This document shows positions 25,141-37,300 of a DNA stretch of 64,000 nt, in pieces. Source of the stretch: Davidsoniella eucalypti (Eukaryota > Ascomycota > Sordariomycetes > Microascales > Ceratocystidaceae); assembly GCA_004009845.1 (NCBI GenBank), contig RMBW01000011.1, positions 1-64,000 of the forward strand, in the 5' to 3' direction. The notes under the pieces were generated by a model. The model saw only the letters and a program-made list of their open reading frames with translations, was not told the origin of the DNA and searched no databases. Position numbers and translations under genes: made by a program. The first letter of the stretch is position 1. Every line of letters starts with the position of its first letter.

Positions 25141-28100
25141 TAGACACTATCATTCTAGGGCCAACCTAACTTAGAGCTTCGGCTCCCACTCGACCTAATT
25201 GTAGGCGCCATCTCTGACTTCCTAGTTCCCATGTGAAGATCAATGGTCTAGTACAACAAACAAACTAATAGTAGGCCACCGAAGTCTCCCCCTTTTCCCT
25301 TTTTCCTTTAGGCTCGAATAACAACCGCGTATGACAAAAGAATAGAGATACCTTGTTTTTTAGAGGCGCCCTGTAGACCTTGAAAATAAATAAAAGTCAC
25401 AGAGCAAGAACATGTTGCCGCACTAAAATGCTAGCAGCGAGAACCGTCACTTTGTTTCCTCTCTGTTCTTCTTGCTTTCTAGATCCGACACTTGAACTAC
25501 TACTAGCGTGTAATATAAGTGAATTAATGAGCAGACCAAAGGGAGACGTTATCATTTGCCCATCCCTTTATTAGTATAGCCATCCTTAAGTCCACATGGT
25601 TTAATAACAAAAGAGTCAGAGAAAAGAAAACGCTAAGCCTACCGTATCTTACAGGGGAGAAGTGCTATAAAAAAAGAAATTTTAATAAACAGAGTAGCAA
25701 GCCAAACTAAAACGGCTTATCATCAACGAGCTGGCGGGTAGGAAGAACGAACGCACATATTCCTGCATTCACGTGATGAAGTCTTGCCGCAGGAAAAAAT
25801 ATATTCATATAATTATGCATTATTATACATGTTGTAGACACCCCTCCCCCTAGACCAAGCACAAGAAAAAAAACAAGTTCAAGTGGAGAAATACAGAGTG
25901 TTCACTATATGCATTTACGGATATACGGAGATTGAATATATGTAATGTTTACATACAGTATCTACATGAGTAATTTTGATATTATTCTTGAAGTTTTGTC
26001 CGTCAATCTATGTGCAGAGGTGATATTCAATATTTTCTGTAAAAGGGTAGTTAAGAGAAATAAGAAAAATTATACCCCAAAATAACGCCCGCTTTAGCCA
26101 CAATCACATCACATTCCCAGAATAAAAGGAGATGGATAGAATGATGATCATGTGTACAAAAAATACAAAGAAACTCTACTTTTCTTGTTATCCGGCTACA
26201 ACAGCAACAAGCAAGTTTCATCAACTACAAATTCCTCTGTATATCATATTATAGCTACATGTAGCTAGTTTGTATTAGTCTCCATCCATATCCAGCTACG
26301 TTTGTAATTATGGGATTTCATAGAGGGAGGCCTTCTGTTTACAGCTTTACTCTGTTTTCTTCCAACCGCCAATGTCATGCTTCTGATACTATTTATACGT
26401 TTGAATGTAGCTTTGGTTTACTTTCTTCCCGTTTGCTTCCTTCTTCTTGTCCGAAACTCATCTCACTAAAAACAATACAGCACGAGATGAAAAAAAGGGG
26501 GAGCATGTTCAACTTTAGCCAAAAACGAACAGAGCTTTTCCTCTCGTCTTTTCCTCTTTCATCCTTCTCGGCCATCCACACTTGGCCTCAGAATAGCGGA
26601 GGCATCTGCGTCTTTGTTCTTATTTGGGACAACGAAAATCCGAAGAGGAAACCCCCGAGGGCCTAGTGATGATCATCGCGGAAGTTGCCTGTGGGAAGGA
26701 TTTCCCCATGTGTAGAAACTGCTCCGGCTACTAAACTAAGAAGCTATTGGTATTCTTCTTCTAGTTCTCGAGGCTTGCTAGTTTAACTCGTTACATATAC
26801 ATGTATATCTCATGTTACTAAACGCATAATTGTCAATATATAGCTAATATCGTAAATGTACTAAACTGAGAAACACATCGTTGCTAAATTCACCACAATA
26901 CCGAAAAGAGGTCTTCTCATCAGATAAAATTCAAAATGTGCTCTCACATTGTGTGTTACTATAGTTTATCACGTCACGTGATCCACTATCAACGAGCCTA
27001 AATTTTTCACAATAATGGATATTACCTTTTATACTCTTTGGTCTCATTTTCCGTCTCTTCTTTCGCATTATTTTTCCTTGTTTCCTAAATCTAGCATCTC
27101 TCGGTCGGATCGCCGAGGTGGCTAGGGTACGAACCGTTGCGCTGGGACGGCAACTACTTAGAGCTAACCACTAGCTGGCCGATAAGTCATTTAGTGTAAA
27201 TGCTTTTCTATGGAAGGTGGGGCTCACCCATCATCATTAAAATTAGTATACATGTAGTATCATGATCACCCATTTTTTCCCTAAACCATCTCTTGTTGGC
27301 TATGATTAGTACATAGAAGCATTTTGATGTTACATACTATCAGATTCATCCTCAAGGACGCCTCTCATCGGCACACGGAATAAGCCACTGTCATCACTCG
27401 GATATATATATTATCAAGCAACTGACCTATATAAGTAAATGGGCTTCAGAGACACATGTACAGATACATGTGATACATTGCCACCCGGGCTAGGGGTAGG
27501 CATTCGTCATTTCGATCTCGAACACGCTAATCTTTATATACGGACAGTATTTTAAGGGGGGAGTAACAGATTGAAGCTATAACGCTAGCATTGTTTGAAT
27601 ATATGTAGTATGTATATACATACTAGAAAACAGAAACAAAAGAGTGAGAACGTCTAGGCTTTGATTCCTTTTAATCTCCAACTCAGTACTATCTGTATAT
27701 TACTCGAGGTGAACCGAAAAATGTACAATTTTATTTTGAAAATAATGAAATATTAGGGGATCTAAATCTTCCTTTAGGATGGATAGAACCATAGAAGAAC
27801 CAAAAATATCACTAAATCCAGATCGCTAATATAGGCTTGACGTTTTTGTTTCCATAGAAGAGCTAGTTTAATCCAGACCTTTTCTCTCAGTTCCTACCTC
27901 TGATTCCAGTTAAGTAGGAAACCTGATAGTAGGCGCTACTAGTCGAATATTGGAAATAATAGGCAAGGCGGAAGGGTAAAGAGAAAACATGTATAGTACA
28001 ACGTCTTTTGTCTTGGTAAACGTAGTATCTAGTTCATTGTAGCTCTCATTTTAGAGCGATGTAGCGCAACTATCACTTAACACAAACGAGCCACAAGAAG

Positions 28101-28721
28101 ATCACTCCTTCTTTGGGTACTACTCGTTTACCTCAATGGACAATAGTGTTAGTCTATATCCAAAACACGGCCAGAAATGAACCCTCGATATATATGTGTC
28201 TTAATACATGATAGGTCTGAACCAAGAACCTTCGTCATCTTGGTGCGGAATACAAGATAAATACGATTAAGATAAAGATAAAGTAATGGTAAAAGAGAAT
28301 GCGACATAGAATGAGCCATGAATTAATTGAGATCTATAAGCCATCTTGTAGTACAATACACACACATAGGGCAGTAAGAACTGTTGGGAAAATTTCTCAG
28401 CAAAGTTTTATTCATAGGGTATGAGTTTTTGATAATATATCGATGAACGTCATATCTTCCAATATGTGACCCAGTTTTATATTGAGAGTTTAACGTGGCT
28501 AATAAATCACATAATTGGTAAGACAAGTTAGGCTAAATATCTACATATATAGATATTCAATGGGCACATTAAGGCACAGATGGAAGAAAAGGCAGAATAC
28601 TATATTTTGAGGGTAACAGACAGTACATAGACATGTACGTACATATATATCCTAGTTTAGTTGTAAACCTTTTTGTATAGTTATGGTCATATTCAATGCA
28701 GAAAAGTTTTAGCTCACACTT

Positions 28722-28779
28722 AAGTAACAGCCACATAAGATAAATGAATTAAAAAAAAAAAAAAAAAAAAGTAACAGCC
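28722..28779 (+). mobile_element. Micro-retroposon: short sequence plus poly(A) between 11-bp direct repeats
   Basis: AAGTAACAGCC at 28722-28732 is repeated exactly at 28769-28779. Between them lie 18 nt of unique sequence (28733-28750) followed by As that run into the second repeat (20 As in total, 28751-28770). A target duplication next to a 3' poly(A) tail is the signature of target-primed reverse transcription by a LINE-type machinery. Here the inserted body is almost completely 5'-truncated. The direct repeat and the tail are seen directly. The mechanism is inferred, and replication slippage is an alternative. Confidence 0.5.
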
Positions 28780-31700
28780 TAGAATTGTGAGGCTCATTCC
28801 ATCTGTTTTTTATTGGCCTTAAGATGCCAGTTTATAATGAGGCTATGTTGGCAGTAAGCCATGTCACAATGTATGGTAGTAAGATAAGCTATCTATATTG
28901 TCAGCAATATTGAATATCAAGTCATCATTTTTTGTCTGGAAAAAAAGTGCGTACTAGAGTTGCGTTGCCCGTTATGGTACATGATGTTCTAAGAGGCAGG
29001 CCTCACCTCAACCCAGCGGTGAGTAGGTGAGAATAGCCAGGAATAACAAATCAATGGTGATAAAAATGATACCATGTCAAGGACTTTACATGGAAACATG
29101 ATGTATTAGATCGTTCAGCCGGTTAAGGGTGGTAGCATCTTGTATTTTATAGGAATTGGCAACAGAGATTAGGGGAATCATACATAGACACATACAATCT
29201 GATTCTTTTTAGTGGTGAATCTATATCAGAGCGTTGAGAGTCGAAAACATGAGACCTAGGCAGACATGGGAAGAAGAATAGAAATAATAAAAGGGCACAC
29301 TGTTAACAAAGAAACACAGAGAACAGGCCTTGTTTTTGCTGTATCTCTCCCTTAGACGGCGACATTCATGTCGGAATATCCGAAGACATGTGGCGCTAGT
29401 TTTTTTTCATATTGTTTCTCGATAAATGATCAAATACATATAGAGGTTAGACATCGTCTTTCGAACTAAGATTCATATCATGTTTGATGGGCATAATTTC
29501 TCACAGCAAGTTGGTGTAGGGTTAGGGTTTGCACAGTAGATATATGTATTTAAATGAAAGCATTGAGCTACCTATAACTAGTTAGTCTAGCTTGAAATGC
29601 CCCAAAAAAGTCAAAATCCTTCCGCTACGTTCATTCCATCATTTAATCCGACGAATCGGGATGAACTAGGAGAAGAAGCCCTAGTAACGATGCTAATGCT
29701 AAAATGACATTAAGCCTGCAAGCTTGTATATTTTTGTCTTTTATAGGAGACATCTAGAGAAAAAGTTAACAAAAAATCCACTACTTTTTGGAGATATTAC
29801 TATGCTTTTTATCTTATTTTTTTATGTTAAAAGATGTCTTCGACTCTATAAATTACTCTCAAAGGCGCTATGAAGCCTTATGACAAGTGATATGGCAGCG
29901 GTTTGGGCCCTTGGAGTGAGTTTCTTAGGGAGAATTATCATATGTATAGCGGTGGTAACAAGTACATAACAAGGGGTAAACCAAGGCTAAAAGGCTCTGG
30001 GATGAGGCGTAGGCTACCAAATATGTGAAAGATGCTATAAAAGGGCGACGATGCAGAGAGATCTAGACCATCTGATGGCCTCACCTCTATCAAGCATGAT
30101 AAGGCTACCCTTGGGCGGGAAAGGGAGCGGAAGGCAAGAGGAAACCCAAGAAAACAAGACATATGGCGATAAGCCCCTACAATGCCTTGGACATCTAAGA
30201 AGAGGAAACGAGACACCAAGTCTAGGGAAAAGTATTTTTTTATTTCCCGACGCCTTTTTCTAGGGGGCAAGGGGAAGGGATAACAAGTACATTAGAAGAT
30301 AAATATCTGAAGTCCGTCTATATGAGCATGTTATGTATCAACTGAGGCTAAACATTCCTGCTAGGTTTGCGAGAAGACCAAGCCCCTAGAATCCTTAGCC
30401 AAAGGTTGACATTTGGAAATATGTACGTGTGACTATGGAGAAGTTTAAGCATATAATTTCCAGTAGGCTATTGAAGGCCTTTGAAATTTAGCAAGGCAGT
30501 ATGATAGTTTCCTTTTCTCTTAATTTAGGACAGAATAGGCATGCTGATAGAACACAAGTACATTCTATTTCGGATAGACAAGTAGCCGAACGCCATGCTT
30601 TATCAAATGTATACATACACTACGAAGATGGTAACTAATATCTGTTGTTTCCGTCTTGCCGTTACCAGGTATGTATATGTATATCTGGACTTATACCAGA
30701 TCGGACAGAATACCCTAGTCCATTATTTCCCGGAATCCTGCCTGCAAGAAAGTCACTGGATGAACAGAGACACATTGCCAGGCATGTTACTTATATGATG
30801 ACGATATCAAGGCGGGAACTCGACCGGGGAGCTTGGGCTGCGCGGTACTACTAAAAGAAGAACAAATGGTATATTTGTCCGTCTCATCTCGTTCGGATCT
30901 TGCTGCTTGGTCGTTTGTTGGCAGGTGTCCCGAAGCTTGCCGCTCAAAACAGGAATTCGAGCGAGAGCAAGTAATACAAAGCCCTGAATAATTAGGTTGC
31001 TTCGCTAACTACTGGTACTAGTACGTGCTATAGAGCATCGTCCAACTAGCGCCCCCAAATACGTGTATAGGAGGGAGGATATATCCGGCTTCCAATCGTC
31101 CCGGTCGGTGAACCGCTGTTTTAAATGGCCTTCTGAGTCAAACAGGAACCATTGAGAAGAACAGGCCTCATTGCTCGTTTGTTTGCCCTGATGAAGAAAG
31201 AGCCCCCGACTCGGTGAATTATATGTCCAAGGCACATAAGGCAAAGGTGGCGCACTTTCTTGGGGAACTTCTACTCTCTAGGCACGCGATAATAAACCAT
31301 AACTTTGCTTTGAGCAAACGTCCGTGCGGTGGCAGAGAAACTGTCGGGTTAAGGTATTTGCCGAGCAAACGAGGCTCGCGATCTCTTCTTGATAAAACGT
31401 CCAATAGGACAAGAGGCAAGAAGGGAGGATATCTGCAAGGACAAATAAAGGCAAAGGGAGAAAGAGGGACGGTTACCGCACATATCTGTATGTGAGATAA
31501 AAGGTCTAGACAGGGCTGTTTCCTCACCTCATTTTTCGTCTTTTCTTTGTCGTGATCCACACCCTAGACCTGCATATAAAAATATATATATATATAACAA
31601 AGACTGAGGCAAAAGACCGGTGAAGAAGAGAAACCAATGTTTACTGATCAGACAAACTGGCAGTCCTAACCAAACCTACAAAGACAAAACAGCCGCAAAT

Positions 31701-31875
31701 AGCTGTTTGCTTGATGATGTGTGCCGGCGTCTTCTTTTTCGGTGTCTTTCTACTCGCGCGGGTGTCGAGAGACCTTTTGGGTTTTACATAGCTGATATCT
31801 CTATATACTATGGGGTAGATATATATTGTTGTATTTATAGTTATACAGAACGCAGACATCACTATACGGCCCTAG

Positions 31876-31908
31876 CCCCCCCCCCCCCCCCCCCCAAAAA
31901 AAAAAAAA
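31876..31908. repeat. Adjacent homopolymers C20 and A13
   Basis: A run of 20 C (31876-31895) is followed directly by 13 A (31896-31908). Such a C-run can be a real mutation-prone tract or a place where assembly length is unreliable. Confidence 0.9.
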
Positions 31909-32526
31909 TCTAGCAGGACGCAGGAATTTAGGGATTAGTAGTCTCTAGTCTCTCCCCTCTACCTTATATTTGCTCTCCAAGTGTCAAAAACAACAACGTA
32001 AATAAAGGGTTTATGCCACTAGAACTTTGGTGTTGACGCGGGCCGCTATGCGAGACCAGCCTGTTTTATACTTCGTTTATGCTATTTATACAGAGATAGA
32101 TCAAGTGAGATATCACTGGTGTTCTAGGTCCCAAAGCCCGTAAGCTGAGAAAAGGCGTGATCAGTGAAGAACAAACACAGGGTCGAGTTGCACGGTTGTA
32201 CATGGCTGCATAGTAGAAAAGATTAGCTCTGCCTTGATCTTTAGGCTAGGGTCTATTCGGAAGTCAGACCTTTCGTGGCAAGTTTTTTTTTCCTTAAACG
32301 TTGTCTCTGACCCTAGACGACTTTATTCTCTTCATAGCATGGTCCGGCAGCGGGACGAGCCTTGGTCTCCTTCCAAAGGAGCAATTCAGCGGAGAGAAAA
32401 GTGTTAATAAAATAACAATCTATTTATTTCAGCTTTTTTCCTTCCTTCAAAGAACAAACATTTGTTCCAGGACTGCGGGCCGCTGGGTTCGGCCAAGATA
32501 AGAACTCGGCCTTCTAGTGGCAATAA

Positions 32527-32575
32527 GGGCGTGATGCGTATCTCTTGCATGGGCGCAATAATTGCTCGGGAGCAA
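32527..32575 (+). repeat. Left outer terminal inverted repeat
   Basis: This 49-bp arm is identical to the reverse complement of 34326-34374. Together with the next few bases it also contains a local palindrome (GCAATAATTGCT, CGGG, AGCAATTATTGC) that is only half present at the right end. Confidence 0.9.
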
Positions 32576-32697
32576 TTATTGCCTATTTAGGCCACCAAAA
32601 TGCATAATAAAAGCGGGCTGTTTGTGCTCTCGCTGTATTTTTTTATGTCGATGTATCCCGTCAAAAGAGTACGTCTCCCGTATTAGCATATACTATA

Positions 32698-32773
32698 TAC
32701 AGGGCTAAGTTTTGTCGTGGGATCAGCGTACAGATCGGTCTCTTGCAAGTAACTGTTTATTCTCGACATGTAC
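32698..32773 (+). repeat. Left inner inverted repeat
   Basis: This 76-bp arm matches the reverse complement of 34171-34246 at 74 positions. It may hold internal transposase binding sites or be the end of an older element within the outer one. Confidence 0.85.
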
Positions 32774-32912
32774 CTACTCAAGTTTCCCCACTTTTAAAAT
32801 TCCCCGCTTTTCTGAACAAAAGTTATCCTTCTACACCTTTTTTCTCCTTATAACACAACACAGTTATAAAACAATACAAATATATCACCAGACCATTATA
32901 CTAATATACTAC

Positions 32913-32974
32913 TATACAACTTGACTATTATACAACTTGACTATTATACAACTTGACTATTATACTACTTGACC
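32913..32974 (+). repeat. 16-bp tandem repeat just before the transposase start
   Basis: The unit TATACAACTTGACTAT is present three times exactly and a fourth time in partial, changed form (32961-32974). The array ends 18 nt before the transposase ATG, so it lies in its leader or core promoter. Confidence 0.85.
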
Positions 32975-32992
32975 ACCATACAACTACTAATT

Positions 32993-33901
32993 ATGTCTAC
33001 AATAACGGATCTAGAGCTTAGACTTCAAGACATATCCCAAAGAACCCAAGATCTCAGAAGCCAGGGGGCACGTAAACAACGTGAATTTCAGCTCCAACTG
33101 CAACGGTTCCAACAGCTCCAACAACGACATGCAGAAGAAGTAAACCAGCTCAATAGCCAGCATGAAGGGCTACAGCAAGAATACCACGAAGTTCGACAAC
33201 AGTTGTTGATTGCACAGTCCCATTCAAACGATCAACAATTTCGAACCCCTTCGCCAACACTAGAAACAGCGGAAATTTCCAATGATTCACTTACCTCTGT
33301 ACGCTCACGAAATACTACTCGTGATGTTCGATTAGAGGTTCAAACCCTTGTGAACAATGCTGGATGGACCACCCAAGCCGTAGCCTCAGGTCTTCATCTT
33401 ACAGTAAGACAAGTCCAATACGCCATGAGAAACCCAGTGACCCCTCGTCGCCCACCTCGTAAACTTACACCAGCCCAAGTTGATGAGTTAATTGAGTTTG
33501 TGTGTGCAAGCCCAGAGGGTCGACAAATGTCATATAAAGAGCTAGTGAGAGTCATGGAGTTTATGAAGTCTTTCGAGCCTGAGAGTCTAGAGTTTATGCA
33601 AGATAATGCTGCTTGCCATAAAGCGAGACAGACCATGGAAGAGTTTCGATCTCATGGCATCACGGTCCTGGATTGGCCACCTTTCTCACCAGACCTCAAC
33701 CCGATCGAAGCTGATTGGCATGAGATGAAGTTATATATCCAAAGGAACTTCTCCAAGACTCTTCGCTTGGAGGAACTTCGAAATGCAGTCCAAGAGGCTT
33801 GGGACAATATTAGCAATGAGTACCTTCATGAACTCCTAGTTTCTATGAAGAATCGTTGTGAGGCTGTTATCGCTACCAATGGGATGTACACTAGGTACTA
33901 G
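32993..33901 (+). CDS. Internally deleted Tc1/mariner transposase (DDE superfamily)
   Basis: The ORF is 302 residues from ATG 32993 to TAG, uninterrupted. Residues about 5-75 are Q/E/L-rich and likely a coiled coil. Residues about 112-185 form a helix-turn-helix DNA-binding part (GWTTQAVASGLHLTVRQVQYAM, then SYKELV). The C-terminal part keeps the second catalytic residue D204 (MQDNA) and the third E239 (SPDLNPIE), with a D34E spacing as in Tc1-like enzymes. The segment that should hold the first catalytic D is missing: HTH residues run straight into the QDNA region near residues 187-203. The frame is kept across the gap. GAGTTTATG is present twice at the likely junction (33557-33565 and 33590-33598). 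The product should bind DNA but not cut, so it could act as a competitor of active copies. Confidence 0.8.
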   Translation: MSTITDLELRLQDISQRTQDLRSQGARKQREFQLQLQRFQQLQQRHAEEVNQLNSQHEGLQQEYHEVRQQLLIAQSHSNDQQFRTPSPTLETAEISNDSLTSVRSRNTTRDVRLEVQTLVNNAGWTTQAVASGLHLTVRQVQYAMRNPVTPRRPPRKLTPAQVDELIEFVCASPEGRQMSYKELVRVMEFMKSFEPESLEFMQDNAACHKARQTMEEFRSHGITVLDWPPFSPDLNPIEADWHEMKLYIQRNFSKTLRLEELRNAVQEAWDNISNEYLHELLVSMKNRCEAVIATNGMYTRY

Positions 33902-34170
33902 TTTGAAATATATATGGTATTTTAATACACACAGCTATGAATTAAACAGATCTTAAGTGCATATAGTTTCAATTTATTATAGCAATATCGTGAAATTTGC
34001 CGATAGGCACAATTTCAACATCTCGCAACAAATTTCATCACTGTCCTTCTTGTTAGTCAACTAAGGCCTCTAGATGATGATCATTTTCCTGGTTATAGAA
34101 ATAAACAAGGGATTGTTAATGATAATGTTGACATCTGTCAATACAGTGTATAGTACAGTTATAATACCGC

Positions 34171-34246
34171 GTACATGTCGAGAATAAACAGTTACTTGCA
34201 AGAGACCGATCTGCACGCTGATCCCACGACAAAACTTAACCCTGTA
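34171..34246 (-). repeat. Right inner inverted repeat
   Basis: Reverse-complement partner of 32698-32773 with two mismatches. It lies 270 bp after the transposase stop codon. Confidence 0.85.
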
Positions 34247-34325
34247 GAGAGTACTAGAAGTATACCATTGAAAAGGTACATCAGGCCAGTGCATAAATTT
34301 GTGTACCTTCCCAATTTAGACATTC

Positions 34326-34374
34326 TTGCTCCCGAGCAATTATTGCGCCCATGCAAGAGATACGCATCACGCCC
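34326..34374 (-). repeat. Right outer terminal inverted repeat
   Basis: Perfect reverse-complement partner of 32527-32575. The next bases outward are TAACTGG. Confidence 0.9.
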
Positions 34375-37300
34375 TAACTGGCTATAGTGATGTATAACTC
34401 GGTCTGGAGAACAATCAGGCGGTATAGTATACGCTACAACCCTACAAAACCATCTGACCCCCTCTATTTATACTACATCATCAACCATCTGCCCACACCC
34501 ATCAGTTTCTGATTTGCCGAGTTCTCTGTGCACTAGTCTGATCGTCCGTTTGTCATATCATGATACTAGACCCAGATATTCAAGTTCAGAGCAGCCTGAT
34601 TCTTGAACCGTATACCTATATAAACACCGTTCGCTAAGATGAATAATTAGCCAGAAGCCAGGCAAAAAAACACATACAGCCCCCTTCCGTGCACTATTAG
34701 GGGGTCAAGACCCATCTTGTATACCATCTTGTATCTACATGTAGTATCATCCCGTTCTCCGTACCGAACTCAAGGGCCGCTATTGCATAACCACAGAAGG
34801 GAAGATCTTTAGCTTATTTGCTGTTTCGATTGAAGCCTGGCCGGTTCTTCCAGCCTTAGGTTTTCTCTCTCTTCCCTATATAGCCAAGTGCATGAGGTTA
34901 TGAAGAAATGAGCTTCTCTTTTCAAAAATGTATCTCAATGCCCTACCGTTCCACGGGCCGACTAGGAACTAGAATGAAACGGCCAAGATGTACATATAAC
35001 ATGAAATGAAGAGAAACAAATACCCGCTCCAACAGTGGCAGGAGAAGGAGAAATAAAAATAGACAATTATGAAAAGATCAAAAGGCATTGGTGTTATGGC
35101 AGTATGGAAAGAATGATGTTATACTTGACAAACCCAGCAAATTTCCACTTTTGTTCTACGTATAATCAAGCATAGAAGCTATAGCTTGTAATTTTATGTC
35201 GTCTGGTAGACTGCCTGCATAAATTTCCTTTGGCGGTCTCAGTCAAGCCCAAAAACACTGCATATCAGATCTAACTAGTGGCCATCAAAATACATAGCAA
35301 ATTAGATCGTGAAATACTTCTAGGAGTGCAGCATGTAACTCTAATCACTATATCGGACCTTGACCAAAGCTTCATGCAATCTTTTGCTATGCATTCCTTT
35401 CTCTTTTCCTTTTTCGTCCATCTGCCCTTCATGCCACAAGCTATGTAATACATGTGGCTATGGATAATACATAAGATACGAAGCGAATTAAAAGCTTACG
35501 GAAACCCAGCCGCTAGCCAACGCATTATATGAATGTTTCAAACACGCCTTATTCCAATGTTACTATACACAGCGTCTACAGATACATATAGACATATGGT
35601 TTCTTTTTCTGTTCGATTCTGCTATTGTCTTTTGCGGGTTTGGCCTATCATTTTGGAGGACGAGGATTGATAGTTTGATGCAGTTTGAGATGTTCGATGA
35701 CCTGCATGAACTGATATGGAACAATAAGTGTAGTGAAAAAAAAGTAAATATGTTTCTGCCTGTATTTGTGTAATCGTTAGGGTTTATAAAGGGCCAGCCT
35801 TTATACGATGCCATGCCAAGGCTTATGTTAATAATCGTAAGATAATTTCACCGTGCAATTCATGACGGCCTAGCGCTAATAAAAGAGATTCTTGTGATTT
35901 GTTATAGCTGGTGTGAAGCGAATATATTGGAAAAATAAATATGTGCTATAAATCTAATGTCAACAAAACCAAGACAAAAAACTTTAGCTGTCCATCCCGG
36001 GCTAACAAAGAGACCGCCAACGTAACAACTACCATCGAGGTACGGCACAAAGTGTAGTTGGTTGCCGTAACAAAAGGCATGTTTCAGTCACATCGGTTGC
36101 GGGAGTGGATAAATCGAGAATAGGTAGCAGGCTGTTTTGTTTCCCTAGCTTTGTGCGCATATGCGTATAGTAACGAGTCATATTTTAGGGGGGGGGGGGG
36201 GGGTTATCCTTCCTTCAACCTTTTATTATTTCTTTTCCCTTGTTGACTTACCGGTATATGGCCAGACAAGGCAAGGCCCGTAGGCGAGAGAACGAAAAGA
36301 ACTAAAGAATAAGAACTACGACCTCGAGAAAAAAAACACCGAGAATACGGACAGACTGTCAGTGATGGAGCCCTATTGCTACGCAGTAATAAGAAATAAG
36401 GCAATAGTCAGGAAATCACGAGGAATGCATGTGTACTCTGAAAATTATCTCAAAGACGACTCCAAGCGAGACATCCATAGCCCAATCACCCACTGGTTAT
36501 TATCCAATATATATGTATGTACATACAGAAAAAAAACCAGTCACGAGGCCGTTATTGCAAACAAAGCCACCATGTCCTCTCTACTGGCGTCATTTTGTCT
36601 TTGGCTCGTAGACTTGGCCAATCATAAACACTGCCAGAAAAGACTATGTGTGAAAAGGGCAATAAAAATAAAGAGCGTGTTGCTCTTGTCTCTTATCTTT
36701 GAGGAGGGCTGTCGTGCTTCGTAGGCCACAGCATCACCCACGTATACAATATACTCTATTTGAGGACGTTATGTGCATTTTTAGTACACACAGTAGTCAG
36801 ATAGCGAAGAAAAGATGAGCCTAATATTGACTGTCGCTAGTATGCGAGATGTTTTCCTTTGCGTTCGGTTTGTTACAGGCTAGTTGCTTTGTGGGCGGGG
36901 GAAACATTACGTCACCAGCGTTTTGCTCTATCTTTATTTAGTGCTTGGAAACAAGCCATATAGGGCGCTTAGTATACTTGCAAGCCACGTTTGGTCGTAA
37001 TATCATATACCAGTAACTTGAATATCACATATAGAACAACGATAAGGCTTTGCCTCCACATCGACGATGGTGTTCCTTAGCTACTACAGTCTCCGCGATG
37101 GCTACTACTTACATAGCATGCTCGGTCGTACTTATGTGACTGCATCTGTCTTGGGCTCTTGCAATAGCTTGTTTCTATGGTAAGGGAAACGTGGGAAATA
37201 GCGGTGAGGCGAGGCACCGGGGCAAAGATCTTAGCAGTGGACGACAAGGAAAACACGGAAGAAATAAAGCTCGGGAAAGCAAACACAAGGACAAGAAGAA

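Larger units (their letters stand above)
25141..32526. other. AT-rich gene desert (part 2)
   Basis: About 7.4 kb with no recognisable gene. It contains homopolymers, an (AT) run near 31580-31597, a poly(A) insertion with a duplicated target at 28722-28779 and a short TTAGGG-like stretch near 29519-29532. A 118-codon ATG ORF at 26310-26666 (+) has no recognisable motif and was not accepted as a gene. Confidence 0.6.
32527..34374 (+). mobile_element. Tc1/mariner-type DNA transposon with nested inverted repeats
   Basis: A perfect 49-bp terminal inverted repeat occupies 32527-32575 and 34326-34374, starting GGGCGTGATGCG. Inside it lies a second inverted repeat of 76 bp with two mismatches (32698-32773 and 34171-34246). 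Left and right spacers between outer and inner repeats differ in length (122 and 79 bp) and are poorly alike. Flanks are CAATAA and TAACTGG, close to but not a clean TA duplication. The element carries one ORF on the plus strand, the transposase, which lacks part of its catalytic core. With identical termini it looks recently moved or maintained, probably by a transposase supplied in trans. Confidence 0.85.

Noticed and set aside
26310..26666. ATG ORF of 118 codons
   Set aside because: No recognisable domain and S/F-rich composition typical of chance translation of T-rich DNA.
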